From: Hellea sp.
Lineage (GTDB): Bacteria; Pseudomonadota; Alphaproteobacteria; Caulobacterales; Maricaulaceae
Direction: 5' to 3'
DNA: 62,840 nt
NCBI GenBank assembly: GCA_028224375.1
Contig: JAOIVW010000018.1
Coordinates: forward strand, 1 to 62,840
Every line of letters starts with the position of its first letter. Positions within the stretch are counted from its first letter, which is position 1. A program made the position numbers and the translations under genes. The notes under the pieces are model-generated. The model worked only from the letters and a program-made list of their open reading frames with translations. It ran no database searches and was not told where the DNA came from. Of this stretch, positions 34,917 to 44,348 are shown one piece after another.

Positions 34917-35783
34917 ATGACCCAAATTGGTGATGATCTGACAGACGCCCGCGATTTCGTGAACAGCACGATGTCGTCTATGGATATTTTATTGTCTGAT
35001 GCCCGGTTCAATGTTGATCTCACAAAAACAACTTTAAAAGATATTCGGCTTGATGCCCGCACGCTCAGCGCAGGAGGAATTTCCCGCGCCGCGCAGTCTG
35101 TTTTGGATTGTTTTGACAGTGAGTGTTCTCAGCCAAAAATTGATGGCCGCTTGATGGCCCTTTACAAGCTAACGATACAATATGCTGAAGGTTTGGATGA
35201 AATCGCGCCTATTGCTGGGGTAGAACTCATAGCCCCCCAGGACAACATTGCACAGCCGCCAACTCTTAGCCCTGATGCGCAATTTGAAGCGGCCCGCGAA
35301 ACGCTCATACCGCTTATCAAATTTTCCGGTGACACAGCCCCTGCCCTGCAGCGCCTAGCAGGATTAAAGTTAGACTTGCCCATCAAAACCAATGAGCCCC
35401 ATGTCAGTTTTGAAAGCCTGATGCCGGATATAACGGATAGCGCCCTACGCGCAGCCCGTACCCAAGGCAAATCTGTCAGCGTGTCTTATGCGGCTGATGG
35501 GTTGGCACTTGCCGACAGCCAAGTCGAAGCCGTTCGCGGTCAGCTTGAAGATATTGTCACGCGGCTTGTGCGCACGCGTATCGCCTCTCCAAATACGCGT
35601 TTGGCCAAAGGCTTGTCGCGCGGTGGGCATATTGATATCAGCGCTTCAGAAACAGCTAAAGGCCTGGATATTCAAGTAGCCTGCGATGGCGAAATCGTAA
35701 ATCTTTTTCCCGAAAGCGACGCGCAAGACACTCCGCACACCAATGAGCCTATAATTGATATGACGATGGAGGTTGGTTTATGA
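34917..35783 (+). CDS. Degenerate CheA-like protein lacking catalytic features
   Basis: A 288-residue protein I do not recognise as a named family. Residues 1-100 are helical and contain no His; ISRAAQSVLD (56-65) resembles the HPt segment FRAAHSIKG with the phospho-acceptor His replaced by Gln60. Residues 164-260 match the start of the CheA kinase domain (LEDIVTRLVRTRIASPNTRLAKGLSRGG versus LVHLVRNAVDHGIES..R...GKP..G), ending at the VACDG equivalent of the DDG box. The remaining ATP lid and CheW-like domain are absent. Its stop overlaps the cheY start by 4 nt. GTG 34899 is a possible earlier start. Probably a scaffold or pseudokinase (inference). Confidence 0.7.
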   Translation: MTQIGDDLTDARDFVNSTMSSMDILLSDARFNVDLTKTTLKDIRLDARTLSAGGISRAAQSVLDCFDSECSQPKIDGRLMALYKLTIQYAEGLDEIAPIAGVELIAPQDNIAQPPTLSPDAQFEAARETLIPLIKFSGDTAPALQRLAGLKLDLPIKTNEPHVSFESLMPDITDSALRAARTQGKSVSVSYAADGLALADSQVEAVRGQLEDIVTRLVRTRIASPNTRLAKGLSRGGHIDISASETAKGLDIQVACDGEIVNLFPESDAQDTPHTNEPIIDMTMEVGL

Positions 35784-36151
35784 GCGTTAAAACCTGTCTT
35801 GTCGTCGATGATAGCCGCATGATACGCCGCGTTGCGAGCCGCATTCTTAAAGACTTAAAATTCGAGACCAAAGAGGCAGAAAATGGTCAGGACGCCATTG
35901 AGCGTTGCCGCCTGGAAATGCCTGACGCTATTTTGCTCGATTGGAATATGCCTGTCATGGACGGACTGGACTTTCTCAAGGAACTTCGCAAAGAGCCTTC
36001 GGGCCGTAAACCTGTCGTCGTGTTCTGCACAGCCGAACGTGATGTTCTTAAAATCACTGAAGCCTTGGATGCAGGCGCGGACGAATATGTTATGAAACCT
36101 TTTGATTCTGATATCATCGAGTCCAAATTCTTTCAGGCAGGCTTAATCTAA
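35780..36151 (+). CDS. CheY-like single-domain response regulator
   Basis: A 123-residue receiver domain with Asp10, Asp11 and phospho-acceptor Asp54 (LLDWNMPVMDG), Thr84 (FCTAE) and Lys106 (MKPFD), so it is fully competent. There is no output domain. It is translationally coupled to the pseudo-CheA gene (ATGA) and to cheR (TAATG). Candidate partners are ChpT or a kinase elsewhere. In Caulobacter, Cle-type CheY proteins respond to cyclic di-GMP through an Arg-rich patch; the RRVASR segment here is not diagnostic. Confidence 0.9.
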   Translation: MSVKTCLVVDDSRMIRRVASRILKDLKFETKEAENGQDAIERCRLEMPDAILLDWNMPVMDGLDFLKELRKEPSGRKPVVVFCTAERDVLKITEALDAGADEYVMKPFDSDIIESKFFQAGLI

Positions 36152-37095
36152 TGCGCGGAGCGCTTTCGCTCAACCCAACATATTACGAAGCGCTCAAACG
36201 CTTAACCTTAGAGCTTGCGGGCGTAACTCTCGGAAGCGACCATGCCTTTCTGGTTGAAACACGTCTTTCGTCTTTGTCGCGCAAGGAAGGGTTTGAAACC
36301 CTAGACGAGATGATTGAGGAACTATTCAATACAGGACAAAGCCGCCTTGCTGTAAAAGTTGTCTCTAGCCTTTTGGAGCGCGATACGCATTTTTACACAG
36401 ACAGAACTAGCTTTGATAAAGTTGAAAACATTATTCTTCCTGCACTTTATCCGATTCACAAAGGTGGAAAAATTCGTATTGTCTCATTTGGCTGTTCCAG
36501 CGGCCAAGAGGTCTATTGTCTGGCCATGGCCTTGGACAAAGCCAAAGATAAATTCCCAAATATCACGATTGAGATTATTGGAGTTGACTACCCCTCTTCA
36601 GCGCTCGACCGCGCCAAGGCTGGGCGTTACACCCATTTTGAAGCCCAACGCGGCCTCCCTATTCGCGATTTGATCACCTATTTTGACAGGCAAGCTGAGG
36701 ACTGGGTGGTTAAAGATCATATCCGCGACAGTGTTCGTTTTGAAGAAACACATTTGTTGTCCAACCTCGACTCGCTCGGGCAGTTTGACATTGTTGTCTT
36801 TAGAAACGCTCTGCCCCATTACAGCTCGCCTGCGCAAGTACGCGTCTTGCGCGGATTATCGACGCTTATCAAGCCGCTCGGATATCTTCTGCTCGGCACA
36901 GGCGAGACCTTAAATCATATCAATTATGGCTATGATACCTTGGCCCGGGACCCCAATGTCTTTCGCAAGCGTGAAGAAAAAGTCCAGATTATCGAAGACC
37001 CCAATATCAAAAAACCTTCTAATCGTAAGACCTTTGAAAAAACAAAACGCCGCCTCAAAGATATGGGCGATATGCACCAGACCAAGTCAGCCTAG
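36151..37095 (+). CDS. Divergent CheR-like SAM methyltransferase
   Basis: A 314-residue CheR family protein: N-terminal helical domain (LTLELAGVTLGSDHAFLVETRLSSL), SAM-binding GCSSGQEVYCLAM, and QRGLPIRDLITYFDRQAEDW. Several signature positions differ from chemotaxis CheR: GCSTGEEPYS reads GCSSGQEVYC, FFR(D/E) reads FYTD, and CRNVLIYFD reads FRNALPHYSS. The basic tail is KKPSNRKTFEKTKRRLKDMGD. No MCP, CheB or CheW genes are in the window, so chemoreceptor methylation is unproven; it may act on a different glutamate-bearing partner. Confidence 0.82.
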   Translation: MRGALSLNPTYYEALKRLTLELAGVTLGSDHAFLVETRLSSLSRKEGFETLDEMIEELFNTGQSRLAVKVVSSLLERDTHFYTDRTSFDKVENIILPALYPIHKGGKIRIVSFGCSSGQEVYCLAMALDKAKDKFPNITIEIIGVDYPSSALDRAKAGRYTHFEAQRGLPIRDLITYFDRQAEDWVVKDHIRDSVRFEETHLLSNLDSLGQFDIVVFRNALPHYSSPAQVRVLRGLSTLIKPLGYLLLGTGETLNHINYGYDTLARDPNVFRKREEKVQIIEDPNIKKPSNRKTFEKTKRRLKDMGDMHQTKSA

Positions 37096-37118
37096 CACCG
37101 GAGCCTTATCCCGCCCTG

Positions 37119-37146
37119 TTGACGCCTCGCAAAAGAGGCGTAAAAG
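37119..37146 (+). promoter_or_regulatory. Possible pheS promoter with embedded hairpin
   Basis: TTGACG (37119-37124), 16-bp spacer, TAAAAG (37141-37146). The spacer holds a stem ACGCCTC/GAGGCGT (37122-37141) with a GCAAAA loop. The stem may instead be the 3' end of cheR; there is no U-tract. Confidence 0.35.
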
Positions 37147-37182
37147 ACCCCAAAATTACACAGACTTAAACCGGATAGTCCC

Positions 37183-38250
37183 ATGAGCGATATCACCGCT
37201 GTTAAAGATAAATATGCCGCCCAAATTCAGGCCGCGAGCGAGCTTCGCGCGCTTGATGATATTCGCGTGGCAGCGCTTGGAAAAAAAGGCGAAATCGGCA
37301 AGATGATGCAAGGCCTCGGCAAGATGTCGATTGACGAGAAAAAAGTCATGGGCCCGGCACTGAACGGGCTGAAAAATGACATTGCCGCAATGGTGGAAGA
37401 AAAAAAAGAGCAACTCGAAAATGCAGCCCTTGATGCCGCTTTGGCGAGCGAGACCATGGACATGTCTCTGCCCGTCAGCGCGCCTGCGGGCACACTCCAT
37501 CCCGTACAACAAGTCATGGAAGAAATGGCCGTTATCTTTTCTGACATGGGTTTCTCCGTTGCCGAAGGCCCTGACATAGAAGATGACTTTCATAACTTTA
37601 CAGCGCTAAATTTCCCTCCAGGTCACCCCGCGCGAGATATGCATGATACATTTTTCATGACTGCGCCTGAGGGCGAGGAAAAGAAAGTCCTGCGAACACA
37701 TACATCCCCCGTGCAAATCCGCACGATGATTAATGAGAAGCCGCCTTTACGTATCATCGCGCCGGGCCGGACTTACCGCTGTGATAGTGATCAAACCCAC
37801 ACGCCCATGTTCCATCAGGTCGAAGGCCTCGTCATTGATAAGGGCATTCATATGGGCCACCTCAAAGGTGTGTTAATGGATTTCGTCAGCGCCTTTTTCG
37901 AGACTGATGTCGATGTACAGTTCCGCCCGCACCACTTCCCTTTCACGGAACCCTCCGCTGAAATGGATGTGCGCTATGAACGCGTCGGCTCAGCTATTAA
38001 AATTGGCCAAGGCGAAAAATGGATGGAAATTCTCGGCTGCGGTATGGTGCATCCCAATGTCCTGCGCGCCTGCGGTGTTGATCCTGAGGAATATCAAGGC
38101 TTCGCCTTTGGCATGGGCGTGGACCGCCTCGCCATGCTAAAATACGGCATGCCGGACCTACGCGATATGTTTGCGGGTGATAGCCGATGGCTTGCCCATT
38201 ACGGATTTGATCCGCTTCTTCAAGCCAACCTAGCAACAGGACTAAGCTGA
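37183..38250 (+). CDS. pheS: Phenylalanyl-tRNA synthetase alpha subunit
   Basis: A 355-residue class II synthetase subunit: coiled N-terminus, then motif 2 FHQVEGL and motif 3 [34 protein letters not shown] and RFRP-like [10 protein letters not shown] are diagnostic. It carries the aminoacylation site of the alpha2beta2 enzyme. An unknown membrane protein gene overlapping by one base (TGATG) separates it from pheT. Confidence 0.97.
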   Translation: MSDITAVKDKYAAQIQAASELRALDDIRVAALGKKGEIGKMMQGLGKMSIDEKKVMGPALNGLKNDIAAMVEEKKEQLENAALDAALASETMDMSLPVSAPAGTLHPVQQVMEEMAVIFSDMGFSVAEGPDIEDDFHNFTALNFPPGHPARDMHDTFFMTAPEGEEKKVLRTHTSPVQIRTMINEKPPLRIIAPGRTYRCDSDQTHTPMFHQVEGLVIDKGIHMGHLKGVLMDFVSAFFETDVDVQFRPHHFPFTEPSAEMDVRYERVGSAIKIGQGEKWMEILGCGMVHPNVLRACGVDPEEYQGFAFGMGVDRLAMLKYGMPDLRDMFAGDSRWLAHYGFDPLLQANLATGLS

Positions 38251-38939
38251 TGGATGTTCCACCTGGCTCTACTGACGAGAATCAAATCTCTTCGCCGTCA
38301 AAGTCTTTGCTCAAGCGCATCGACATCGGCTTGATGACAGGTCTTTGTGCACTGTTGATTTCTTTCGTGGGAATCATGACCTCACGCGCGACCTATAAGA
38401 TGAATCAGGAAACGCAAAAGGCGCGGGTGTTGCCGATTATTGATATTGATATGGGCTATGAAAACATTGGTAACCGCAGCGAGGCGATATTTGTGACGCG
38501 GCTAACAAATGTCGGCGCAGGCATTGCGGATATTCAGCGGGTCGTGCCTTTGCAAAATGGCGAAGCTGTCGCGACGATACGAGACTTTGATGACGCCATC
38601 ATGAACCGCCGTATGCGCAATAATGTGGGCTACCCTATTGCCTCAGCAGCGACAGGGTTCCTGCGCGCAGGCAATAGTATCGAGCCGCGCCGTTACCGCA
38701 TGGGCGCAGCCGGTTCAGAGCTGGGCGCCTATCTAAACGGACAATTTGGAACACCGCTTGACGGGCTGGATCTCGAAGTCTGTTATTGCTCCGTCTTTGA
38801 GGATTGCTGGACAGTCAAATATTTAGATCGCCAAAAACCTAAGCCTGTAAAAAATTGCGGCATTGATAAAGCGCCGGTCGATTACTTTCAAACTTATATA
38901 GACCAGACGGCTGCAAAGCGTTTGGCACCATCGGAATAA
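38250..38939 (+). CDS. Unknown membrane-anchored protein between pheS and pheT
   Basis: A 229-residue protein. A polar N-terminus of about 28 residues precedes one TM helix (IGLMTGLCALLISFVGIMTS), followed by a short coiled stretch (YKMNQETQKARVLPIIDID) and a globular region with NVGAGIADIQRV and LDLEVCYCSVFEDCWTVKYLD. The three Cys at CYCSVFEDC and a later NCG suggest structural disulfides if periplasmic. It shares the TGATG overlap with pheS and sits 4 nt before pheT, so it must be co-transcribed with both. I do not recognise the family. Any relation to tRNA charging is unsupported. Confidence 0.8.
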   Translation: MDVPPGSTDENQISSPSKSLLKRIDIGLMTGLCALLISFVGIMTSRATYKMNQETQKARVLPIIDIDMGYENIGNRSEAIFVTRLTNVGAGIADIQRVVPLQNGEAVATIRDFDDAIMNRRMRNNVGYPIASAATGFLRAGNSIEPRRYRMGAAGSELGAYLNGQFGTPLDGLDLEVCYCSVFEDCWTVKYLDRQKPKPVKNCGIDKAPVDYFQTYIDQTAAKRLAPSE

Positions 38940-38943
38940 AGAT

Positions 38944-41367
38944 ATGAAGTTCACACTGAGTTGGCTGAAACAGCACCTCGATACGGAGGCCAGCATCGAC
39001 GAAGTCGTCGAAGCGATGACGCTTGCCGGGCTGGAAGTCGAAGAAGTTGAAAACCCCGCTGAAAAGCTCAAGGCTTTTTCTGTCGCTAAAGTCCTGACGG
39101 CTGAAAAACATCCTGATGCGGATAAGCTAAAAGTTTGCACAGTCGAGACCCGCGACGGCGTGAAAACGATTGTCTGCGGCGCGCCGAATGCGCGGGCCGG
39201 TATGACAGTCGCCTATGCCCCCATGGGCGCATATATTCCGGGTGCGGATTTCAGCCTCGATAAAAAGCCCCGCAAAATTCGCGGTGTTGAGAGCTCGGGC
39301 ATGATGTGTTCAGGCAAGGAGCTTGACCTTGGCGAAGATGCTGACGGGATTATGGATTTGGATAGCGCGCTTGAAATGGGCGCTCCGCTCGCCGATGCAC
39401 TTGACCTGAATGACCCCGTCATTGATTTTGAAGTCACGCCCAACCGCCCTGATTGGCTCGGCGTGGATAGCATTGCACGCGACCTTGCGGCTGTAGGACT
39501 TGGCAAATTAATTACGAAACCTATCGAGTCTATTAAAGGCAGTTACCCCTGCCCCGTAGCCATAAAAACAGATGTGCCGGCAGCCTGCCCAACTTTCGTG
39601 GGACGCGTGATAAAAGGCGTAAAAAACGGCCCGTCACCACAATGGCTCCAAGACCAGTTAAAAGCCATTGGCCTGCGCCCAATTTCGGCCCTCGTCGATA
39701 TTACGAATTTCATCACCTATGACCGCGCACGCCCGCTCCACTTCTATGATGTCGCTAAGCTTGAAGGCGGCATTACCGTGCGCATGGGGCTTGGAACTGG
39801 CGTCATGGACACAAGTGGATTGTCCACTGATGATTACTTTCATGCGCTAAACGAACACAGCTATTGTGCGACACCACAAGATATTGTCATTGCTGATGAG
39901 AGAGAGATTCTCGGGCTAGGCGGAATAGTTGGCGGGGAAAGGTCAGGGTGCGAAGACGACACCACCGACATCCTCATCGAATGCGCTTATTTCGATCCGC
40001 TCACTATTCGCCGTACAGCGAAACGCTTGGGCGTGAATAGCGACGCCAAATATCGTTTCGAGCGCGGCGTTGATACAGGCTTCTTATTGGGCGGTATGGA
40101 TTTGGCCACGCAAATGGTTTTGGAAATTTGCGGCGGAGAGGCGAGTGAAGTTGTCATTGCAGGCGAAATACCGACTCCGCCTGCCGACATAGAATTTGAC
40201 CCTATGCAGGTCACAAAACTCACAAGCTTGAAACTCGGCGATGATGAGATGACCCGCATTTTAGAAGCGCTGGGCTTTGCGGTGAAAACAGGGCCCCTTT
40301 GGAAAATTGGCGTGCCAACATGGCGGCGGGATTGCACTGAAGGTGCTGACCTCGTCGAAGAGATCGCCCGTATTCACGGCTATCATAATCTCGAAGCTGT
40401 CAGCTTGCCGCCTCTGCCGGGACGCCGTGAACCGACCGCGACTATCACCCAAAACCGGACGCGCCTCGCGCGCCGGGCTCTCGCTTCTCGCGGCTTGTCC
40501 GAAGCCATCACATGGTCATTTGTACTTCAAGATCATGCCACCCTTTTCGGCGGCGGTGAGGATAAGATGCTGCTGGATAATCCGATTTCATCAGACCTTG
40601 ATTGCATGCGCCCGACGGCGCTTATCCACCTCCTCCTCGCAGGACAACGCAACGCGGATAAAGGCTACCCACGCGCCGCACAATTTGAGCTGGGACCTGT
40701 TTATCGCGGCACCAATCCCAATGAACAGGCGCTAACACTCGCGGGTATGCGCCGCACAGAAACAGAGCGCCATTGGGCAGGAGACTGTCCTGTCGATGCC
40801 CTCGCAGCCAAAGCTGACGCCCTTGCGGCATTAGAAGCTATGGGCGCAAATGTCTCCAATCTGCAAATGTCAAAACCCACAGGTGATTATTGGCATCCGG
40901 GACGATCAGGCCGCCTGCAAATGGGCCCGAAAAATATCCTCGCTGATTTTGGAGAATTGCATCCGCGCGTGCTAAAGGCGCTCGGCATTGAAGGCCGCGT
41001 GGTCGCCTTTGAAGTTTGGCCTGAAAATATTCCTGCACCGAAAAAGAAAAAGGCGAGCAAAGCTAAGTCTGCGCTCGCCCTCTCAGACTTTATGCCCGTC
41101 CATCGCGACTTCGCCTTCATCGTCGCTGAAGATATGCAAGCCGGAGCCATTCTCAAAGCCGCGCAAGGTGCAGACAAACAGCTTATCAGCGATGTGTCTC
41201 TCTTCGATGTCTATCAAGGCAAAGGCGTAGAGGAAGGTAATAAATCCCTCGCCATTGACGTAACGCTAAGTCCGAAAGACGCGACCCTAACCGATAAAGA
41301 TATCGAAGCCGTCAGCGATAAGATTATTGCGAGCGTGATGAAAGCAGGCGGGCGTTTGCGCGGGTAA
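38944..41367 (+). CDS. pheT: Phenylalanyl-tRNA synthetase beta subunit
   Basis: An 807-residue beta subunit with the tRNA-binding EMAP domain (FSVAKVLTAEKHPDADKLKVC), the B3/B4 editing region, B5, the catalytic-like core (NPISSDLDCMRPT) and the C-terminal anticodon-binding FDX-ACB domain (DVSLFDVYQGKGVEEGNKSLAIDVTL). It pairs with PheS as an alpha2beta2 enzyme. The insertion of an unknown gene upstream is unusual. RBS is weak (AAAGAT). Confidence 0.96.
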   Translation: MKFTLSWLKQHLDTEASIDEVVEAMTLAGLEVEEVENPAEKLKAFSVAKVLTAEKHPDADKLKVCTVETRDGVKTIVCGAPNARAGMTVAYAPMGAYIPGADFSLDKKPRKIRGVESSGMMCSGKELDLGEDADGIMDLDSALEMGAPLADALDLNDPVIDFEVTPNRPDWLGVDSIARDLAAVGLGKLITKPIESIKGSYPCPVAIKTDVPAACPTFVGRVIKGVKNGPSPQWLQDQLKAIGLRPISALVDITNFITYDRARPLHFYDVAKLEGGITVRMGLGTGVMDTSGLSTDDYFHALNEHSYCATPQDIVIADEREILGLGGIVGGERSGCEDDTTDILIECAYFDPLTIRRTAKRLGVNSDAKYRFERGVDTGFLLGGMDLATQMVLEICGGEASEVVIAGEIPTPPADIEFDPMQVTKLTSLKLGDDEMTRILEALGFAVKTGPLWKIGVPTWRRDCTEGADLVEEIARIHGYHNLEAVSLPPLPGRREPTATITQNRTRLARRALASRGLSEAITWSFVLQDHATLFGGGEDKMLLDNPISSDLDCMRPTALIHLLLAGQRNADKGYPRAAQFELGPVYRGTNPNEQALTLAGMRRTETERHWAGDCPVDALAAKADALAALEAMGANVSNLQMSKPTGDYWHPGRSGRLQMGPKNILADFGELHPRVLKALGIEGRVVAFEVWPENIPAPKKKKASKAKSALALSDFMPVHRDFAFIVAEDMQAGAILKAAQGADKQLISDVSLFDVYQGKGVEEGNKSLAIDVTLSPKDATLTDKDIEAVSDKIIASVMKAGGRLRG

Positions 41368-41421
41368 AGCCCTGCAAATTTGCCGCCTTTCATTTTAAGC
41401 GGCACCGCCTACATTGAAACT

Positions 41422-43086
41422 ATGGAAGTACTCATCATAGGCGGTTACGGGACCTTTGGTTACGGTATAGCTGATTTATTATCTGATGAAGCTGACCTCA
41501 CAATCACTTTGGCGGGACGCAACCTCGGCAAAGCTCAGGTGGCTTGTAAAACCCTCTCAGGCGAAGCCACATTTGCCGCGCTAAAACTTGACCGTAATGG
41601 CGACATCGCCGCGCAGATAGAAACGCCCCCCGACATCATTATTGATGCTTCCGGACCGTTCCAGAATTATGGCGATGGCAAGCGAGACAATGTGATTGAA
41701 TACGCCCTCGCCTATGGCTGTCATTATTTGGATATTTGCGACGATTTGGACTTTGTCGATCATATTCGCGGTTTTGATGCGCACGCTAAAGAGAATAGCA
41801 TCACCCTACTCTCTGGCCTGTCCACCTATCCAGTCCTCACAGCCGCGGCGGCGCGAGAACTCTCACAACAGATGGACGGCATTACCGATATCCGCGCAGG
41901 CATCGCGCCCTCGCCTAAAGCCGTTATGGGCCGCAATGTTATCACGGCTGTGGCGGCCTATGCAGGGAAGAAAAAGGTGGGTGTTCTGCGAGGCGGCGAA
42001 TTCACAAATATCCACGGCCTGACAGAAACACACCGCGAAACCATCTGTGTTCCGGGGCAAAAACCTTTACCCAATATTCTGTTCTCCGTCGTTGAGGGCC
42101 CTGACCCGCAGGAATTGCCTCGTCATTTTAACGGCTTACAAAATATTTGGATGAGCGCGGGGCCAAGACCGGAATTTCTGCATCGAAGCCTTATTGGTTT
42201 AGCCTGGCTCGTGCGATTAAAACTTTTGCCCAATATAGCGTGGCTGACAGGTCTGTTTTACAAAACCCAAAGCTTTGTGAGTTTAGGCGAACATCGCGGC
42301 GGGATGTTCATACGAGCTTCTAACGAAACTGAATCCAGAAGCTGGCACATGATTGCTGAAGAGGATGACGGACCGCGTATCCCGGCCATACCCTCAGCCA
42401 TCATGGTCCGAAAATGGCTTCGCGGCGAAACTGTTCCGACGGGCGCAAGAACAGCGATTACGGATATAAATCTATCTGACTTTGATACTGAATTTTCAAA
42501 ACTGAAAATTACCCACGGCATCCATAATGATGGTGTAAAAGGCCGCAACCTTTATGAAAAAATTCTGGGCGAGACTTATAACGAAATGTCTGAACCTCTT
42601 CGAAACCTTCACCGTATTGAAGCTGGTAAAACCTTTGAAGGGCGCTGCAAAGTTACACGAGGAAAAAACCCTCTCTCTCATATTGTGGCCACCTTTTTAC
42701 GCTTCCCCAAAGCCTCGCCGGATATTCCTGTGAAAGTCGTCCTGACAAAGGACGGCGATAAAGAAATATGGGAGCGCTTCTTTGATGGGCGCCGTATGGT
42801 CAGTATCCAAGAGGCGGGACGCGGGAAACAAAACCGCCTCGTCATAGAACGCTTCGGCCCCATTGCGGTTTACCTAGCCATATTAGTTCAGGACGGGCGG
42901 CAAGTTCTCAAGACTACGGGCTGGTCAATATTTGGCATTCCCCTGCCCAAATTTTTAACACCCGGCGGCGATGTCTTTGAGCATGATGCAGATGGACGCT
43001 TTAACTTTCACGTCGACTTAGTCGCGCCCATTTTTGGGCGGCTCGTCAAATATGAAGGCTGGCTAACCGAGGTTAAAGCGGAATAA
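41422..43086 (+). CDS. Saccharopine dehydrogenase-like oxidoreductase with DUF4166
   Basis: A 554-residue two-part protein. The N-terminal Rossmann domain has GGYGTFGYGIADLL and the saccharopine-dehydrogenase-like arrangement (LAGRNLGKAQ, IIDASGPFQNYG). The C-terminal 180 residues form a DUF4166 domain (NLYEKILGETYNEMSEPLRNLHR, GWSIFGIPLPKFLTPGGD). The combination is common in proteobacteria and has no defined substrate. ATG 41422 (MEVLIIGGYG) is preferred over the frame start at 41380. Overlaps the convergent eipA stop by 14 bp. Confidence 0.85.
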   Translation: MEVLIIGGYGTFGYGIADLLSDEADLTITLAGRNLGKAQVACKTLSGEATFAALKLDRNGDIAAQIETPPDIIIDASGPFQNYGDGKRDNVIEYALAYGCHYLDICDDLDFVDHIRGFDAHAKENSITLLSGLSTYPVLTAAAARELSQQMDGITDIRAGIAPSPKAVMGRNVITAVAAYAGKKKVGVLRGGEFTNIHGLTETHRETICVPGQKPLPNILFSVVEGPDPQELPRHFNGLQNIWMSAGPRPEFLHRSLIGLAWLVRLKLLPNIAWLTGLFYKTQSFVSLGEHRGGMFIRASNETESRSWHMIAEEDDGPRIPAIPSAIMVRKWLRGETVPTGARTAITDINLSDFDTEFSKLKITHGIHNDGVKGRNLYEKILGETYNEMSEPLRNLHRIEAGKTFEGRCKVTRGKNPLSHIVATFLRFPKASPDIPVKVVLTKDGDKEIWERFFDGRRMVSIQEAGRGKQNRLVIERFGPIAVYLAILVQDGRQVLKTTGWSIFGIPLPKFLTPGGDVFEHDADGRFNFHVDLVAPIFGRLVKYEGWLTEVKAE

Positions 43087-43720
43087 GGCTGCGCTTACGC
43101 GTCATGGAAATATAATTCACATTCGCGCCTAGGCGGAGACCGACACCTGACCGGACCGGCGCAAGCGTTATGCCATTAGCGCGCTGATAGTTAATCGCCA
43201 TTCCCGCGACCAGATAGGCCGACCCATCGACCCCTGGGAATCGCTGATAAATAAAGTCAGGGTTATCGAGGCCATAAACTAGGGTAAAGACTTTGGACAC
43301 ATCCGCTCCGCCATCAAAGCCAACGGATGGGCCTTGCCAGTAAACTTTTTTACTGCCTCCGTCTTTCATCCAAAGGGTTCCCTGGCCATAACGCGCCCCA
43401 ACAATCAGTGCGCCGCTACCTTCTTGTCCTGTGATATAACCGACAGGACGACCGCGTTCTTTAAAAAGGCGCTCAATCGCCGTTGCAGCTGACTCAGATG
43501 TGACACCTAAATGTGTGGAAATCGCATAGACGAGTTCGTTCTCATTGTAGGCCTCCGCTTCAGACTGACTTTTGTTTTGCGCGCTGCGAATATCATTATT
43601 CTGTGTCGGGTTATTGGCCGGGGTTGCGCAACTCGCCAATGCCAAGACAGAGGCGCAGACCAAGGCTAAGCCCAGCGCGAAAAGCGGGCGACGAATGGTT
43701 CGTGAATAGTGTTCTGACAT
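43073..43720 (-). CDS. eipA: EipA / DUF1134 family envelope protein
   Basis: A 215-residue exported protein. It has an N-terminal hydrophobic signal with lipobox-like LASC, then a DUF1134 domain with GYITGQEGSGALIVGARYGQGTLW and SVGFDGGADVSKVFTLVYGL. In Brucella EipA supports envelope integrity and interacts genetically with O-antigen and peptidoglycan functions. The Cys in LASC could be lipidated, so a lipoprotein is possible. Transcribed leftward alone. Confidence 0.85.
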   Translation of the reverse strand: MSEHYSRTIRRPLFALGLALVCASVLALASCATPANNPTQNNDIRSAQNKSQSEAEAYNENELVYAISTHLGVTSESAATAIERLFKERGRPVGYITGQEGSGALIVGARYGQGTLWMKDGGSKKVYWQGPSVGFDGGADVSKVFTLVYGLDNPDFIYQRFPGVDGSAYLVAGMAINYQRANGITLAPVRSGVGLRLGANVNYISMTRKRSLIPL

Positions 43721-43799
43721 GTGTAATCCTTCTACGCATCTAGCCCAGCGCGCTTATTCTGATAAAATAGGGTTAACAAATGACGAAAATAGCGTTTTT

Positions 43800-44348
43800 C
43801 TAGCTGTTTTTTCTGCCCTTATACCAAGCTATCAATCCTCCAAGGCCCATAATCAAGGACACAATTATGGCTGGAATGAATGTTGCGAATTTCAACGCCG
43901 TCATTAATCCCGCTAATGTTCCGAGGACAGCGGATGCCGTTGTCAGCGTCAACGCTAAGAAGCTATCCTCCGCGAAATCGGCGAGCAAAAACCCGATGGG
44001 CAAGATGAAAAGCAAATTCCATTTCAGGCTTTTCGGCTTCATATGGCGCATCCCGAAAGCGATTAAAGCTTCGAAAACCAAGGCCTGTAATATCATATAA
44101 GGCACATCAAATACCAGAGCGAGGAGTTTAGTTTTGCGGCCTGTTTCATCAAGCCGCCCCAAAATCTCGACGGCTTCGCCCCCTGTGTAGAACCCTTTTT
44201 CTTGTAGCGAGATGTGTCCCTGCAAGCGTAACATATCGCCAAAAAAACCTGGCCCGACATACCATGCTGTGTAAGCCACGAAGACTGCTAGCAGTCCAAT
44301 AAGGCGCGACCCTTGAAATTTGTGAAACGGGGACTCAACAGCCGTCAT
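43800..44348 (-). CDS. Predicted multi-pass membrane protein, unknown function
   Basis: A 182-residue protein with about four TM helices (LIGLLAVFVAYTAWYVGPGF, FDVPYMILQALVFEALIAFG, LLFILPIGFLLADFAEDSF and FIPAIIVSLIMGLGGLIAW). There is a basic C-terminal tail (YKGRKNS). I do not recognise a family. Its start overlaps the stop of the upstream lipoprotein gene by 4 nt, so the two are co-expressed. Confidence 0.75.
   Translation of the reverse strand: MTAVESPFHKFQGSRLIGLLAVFVAYTAWYVGPGFFGDMLRLQGHISLQEKGFYTGGEAVEILGRLDETGRKTKLLALVFDVPYMILQALVFEALIAFGMRHMKPKSLKWNLLFILPIGFLLADFAEDSFLALTLTTASAVLGTLAGLMTALKFATFIPAIIVSLIMGLGGLIAWYKGRKNS

Noticed and set aside
37122..37141. Terminator after cheR
   Set aside because: Stem is good but is followed by AAAAG rather than T residues on the plus strand.
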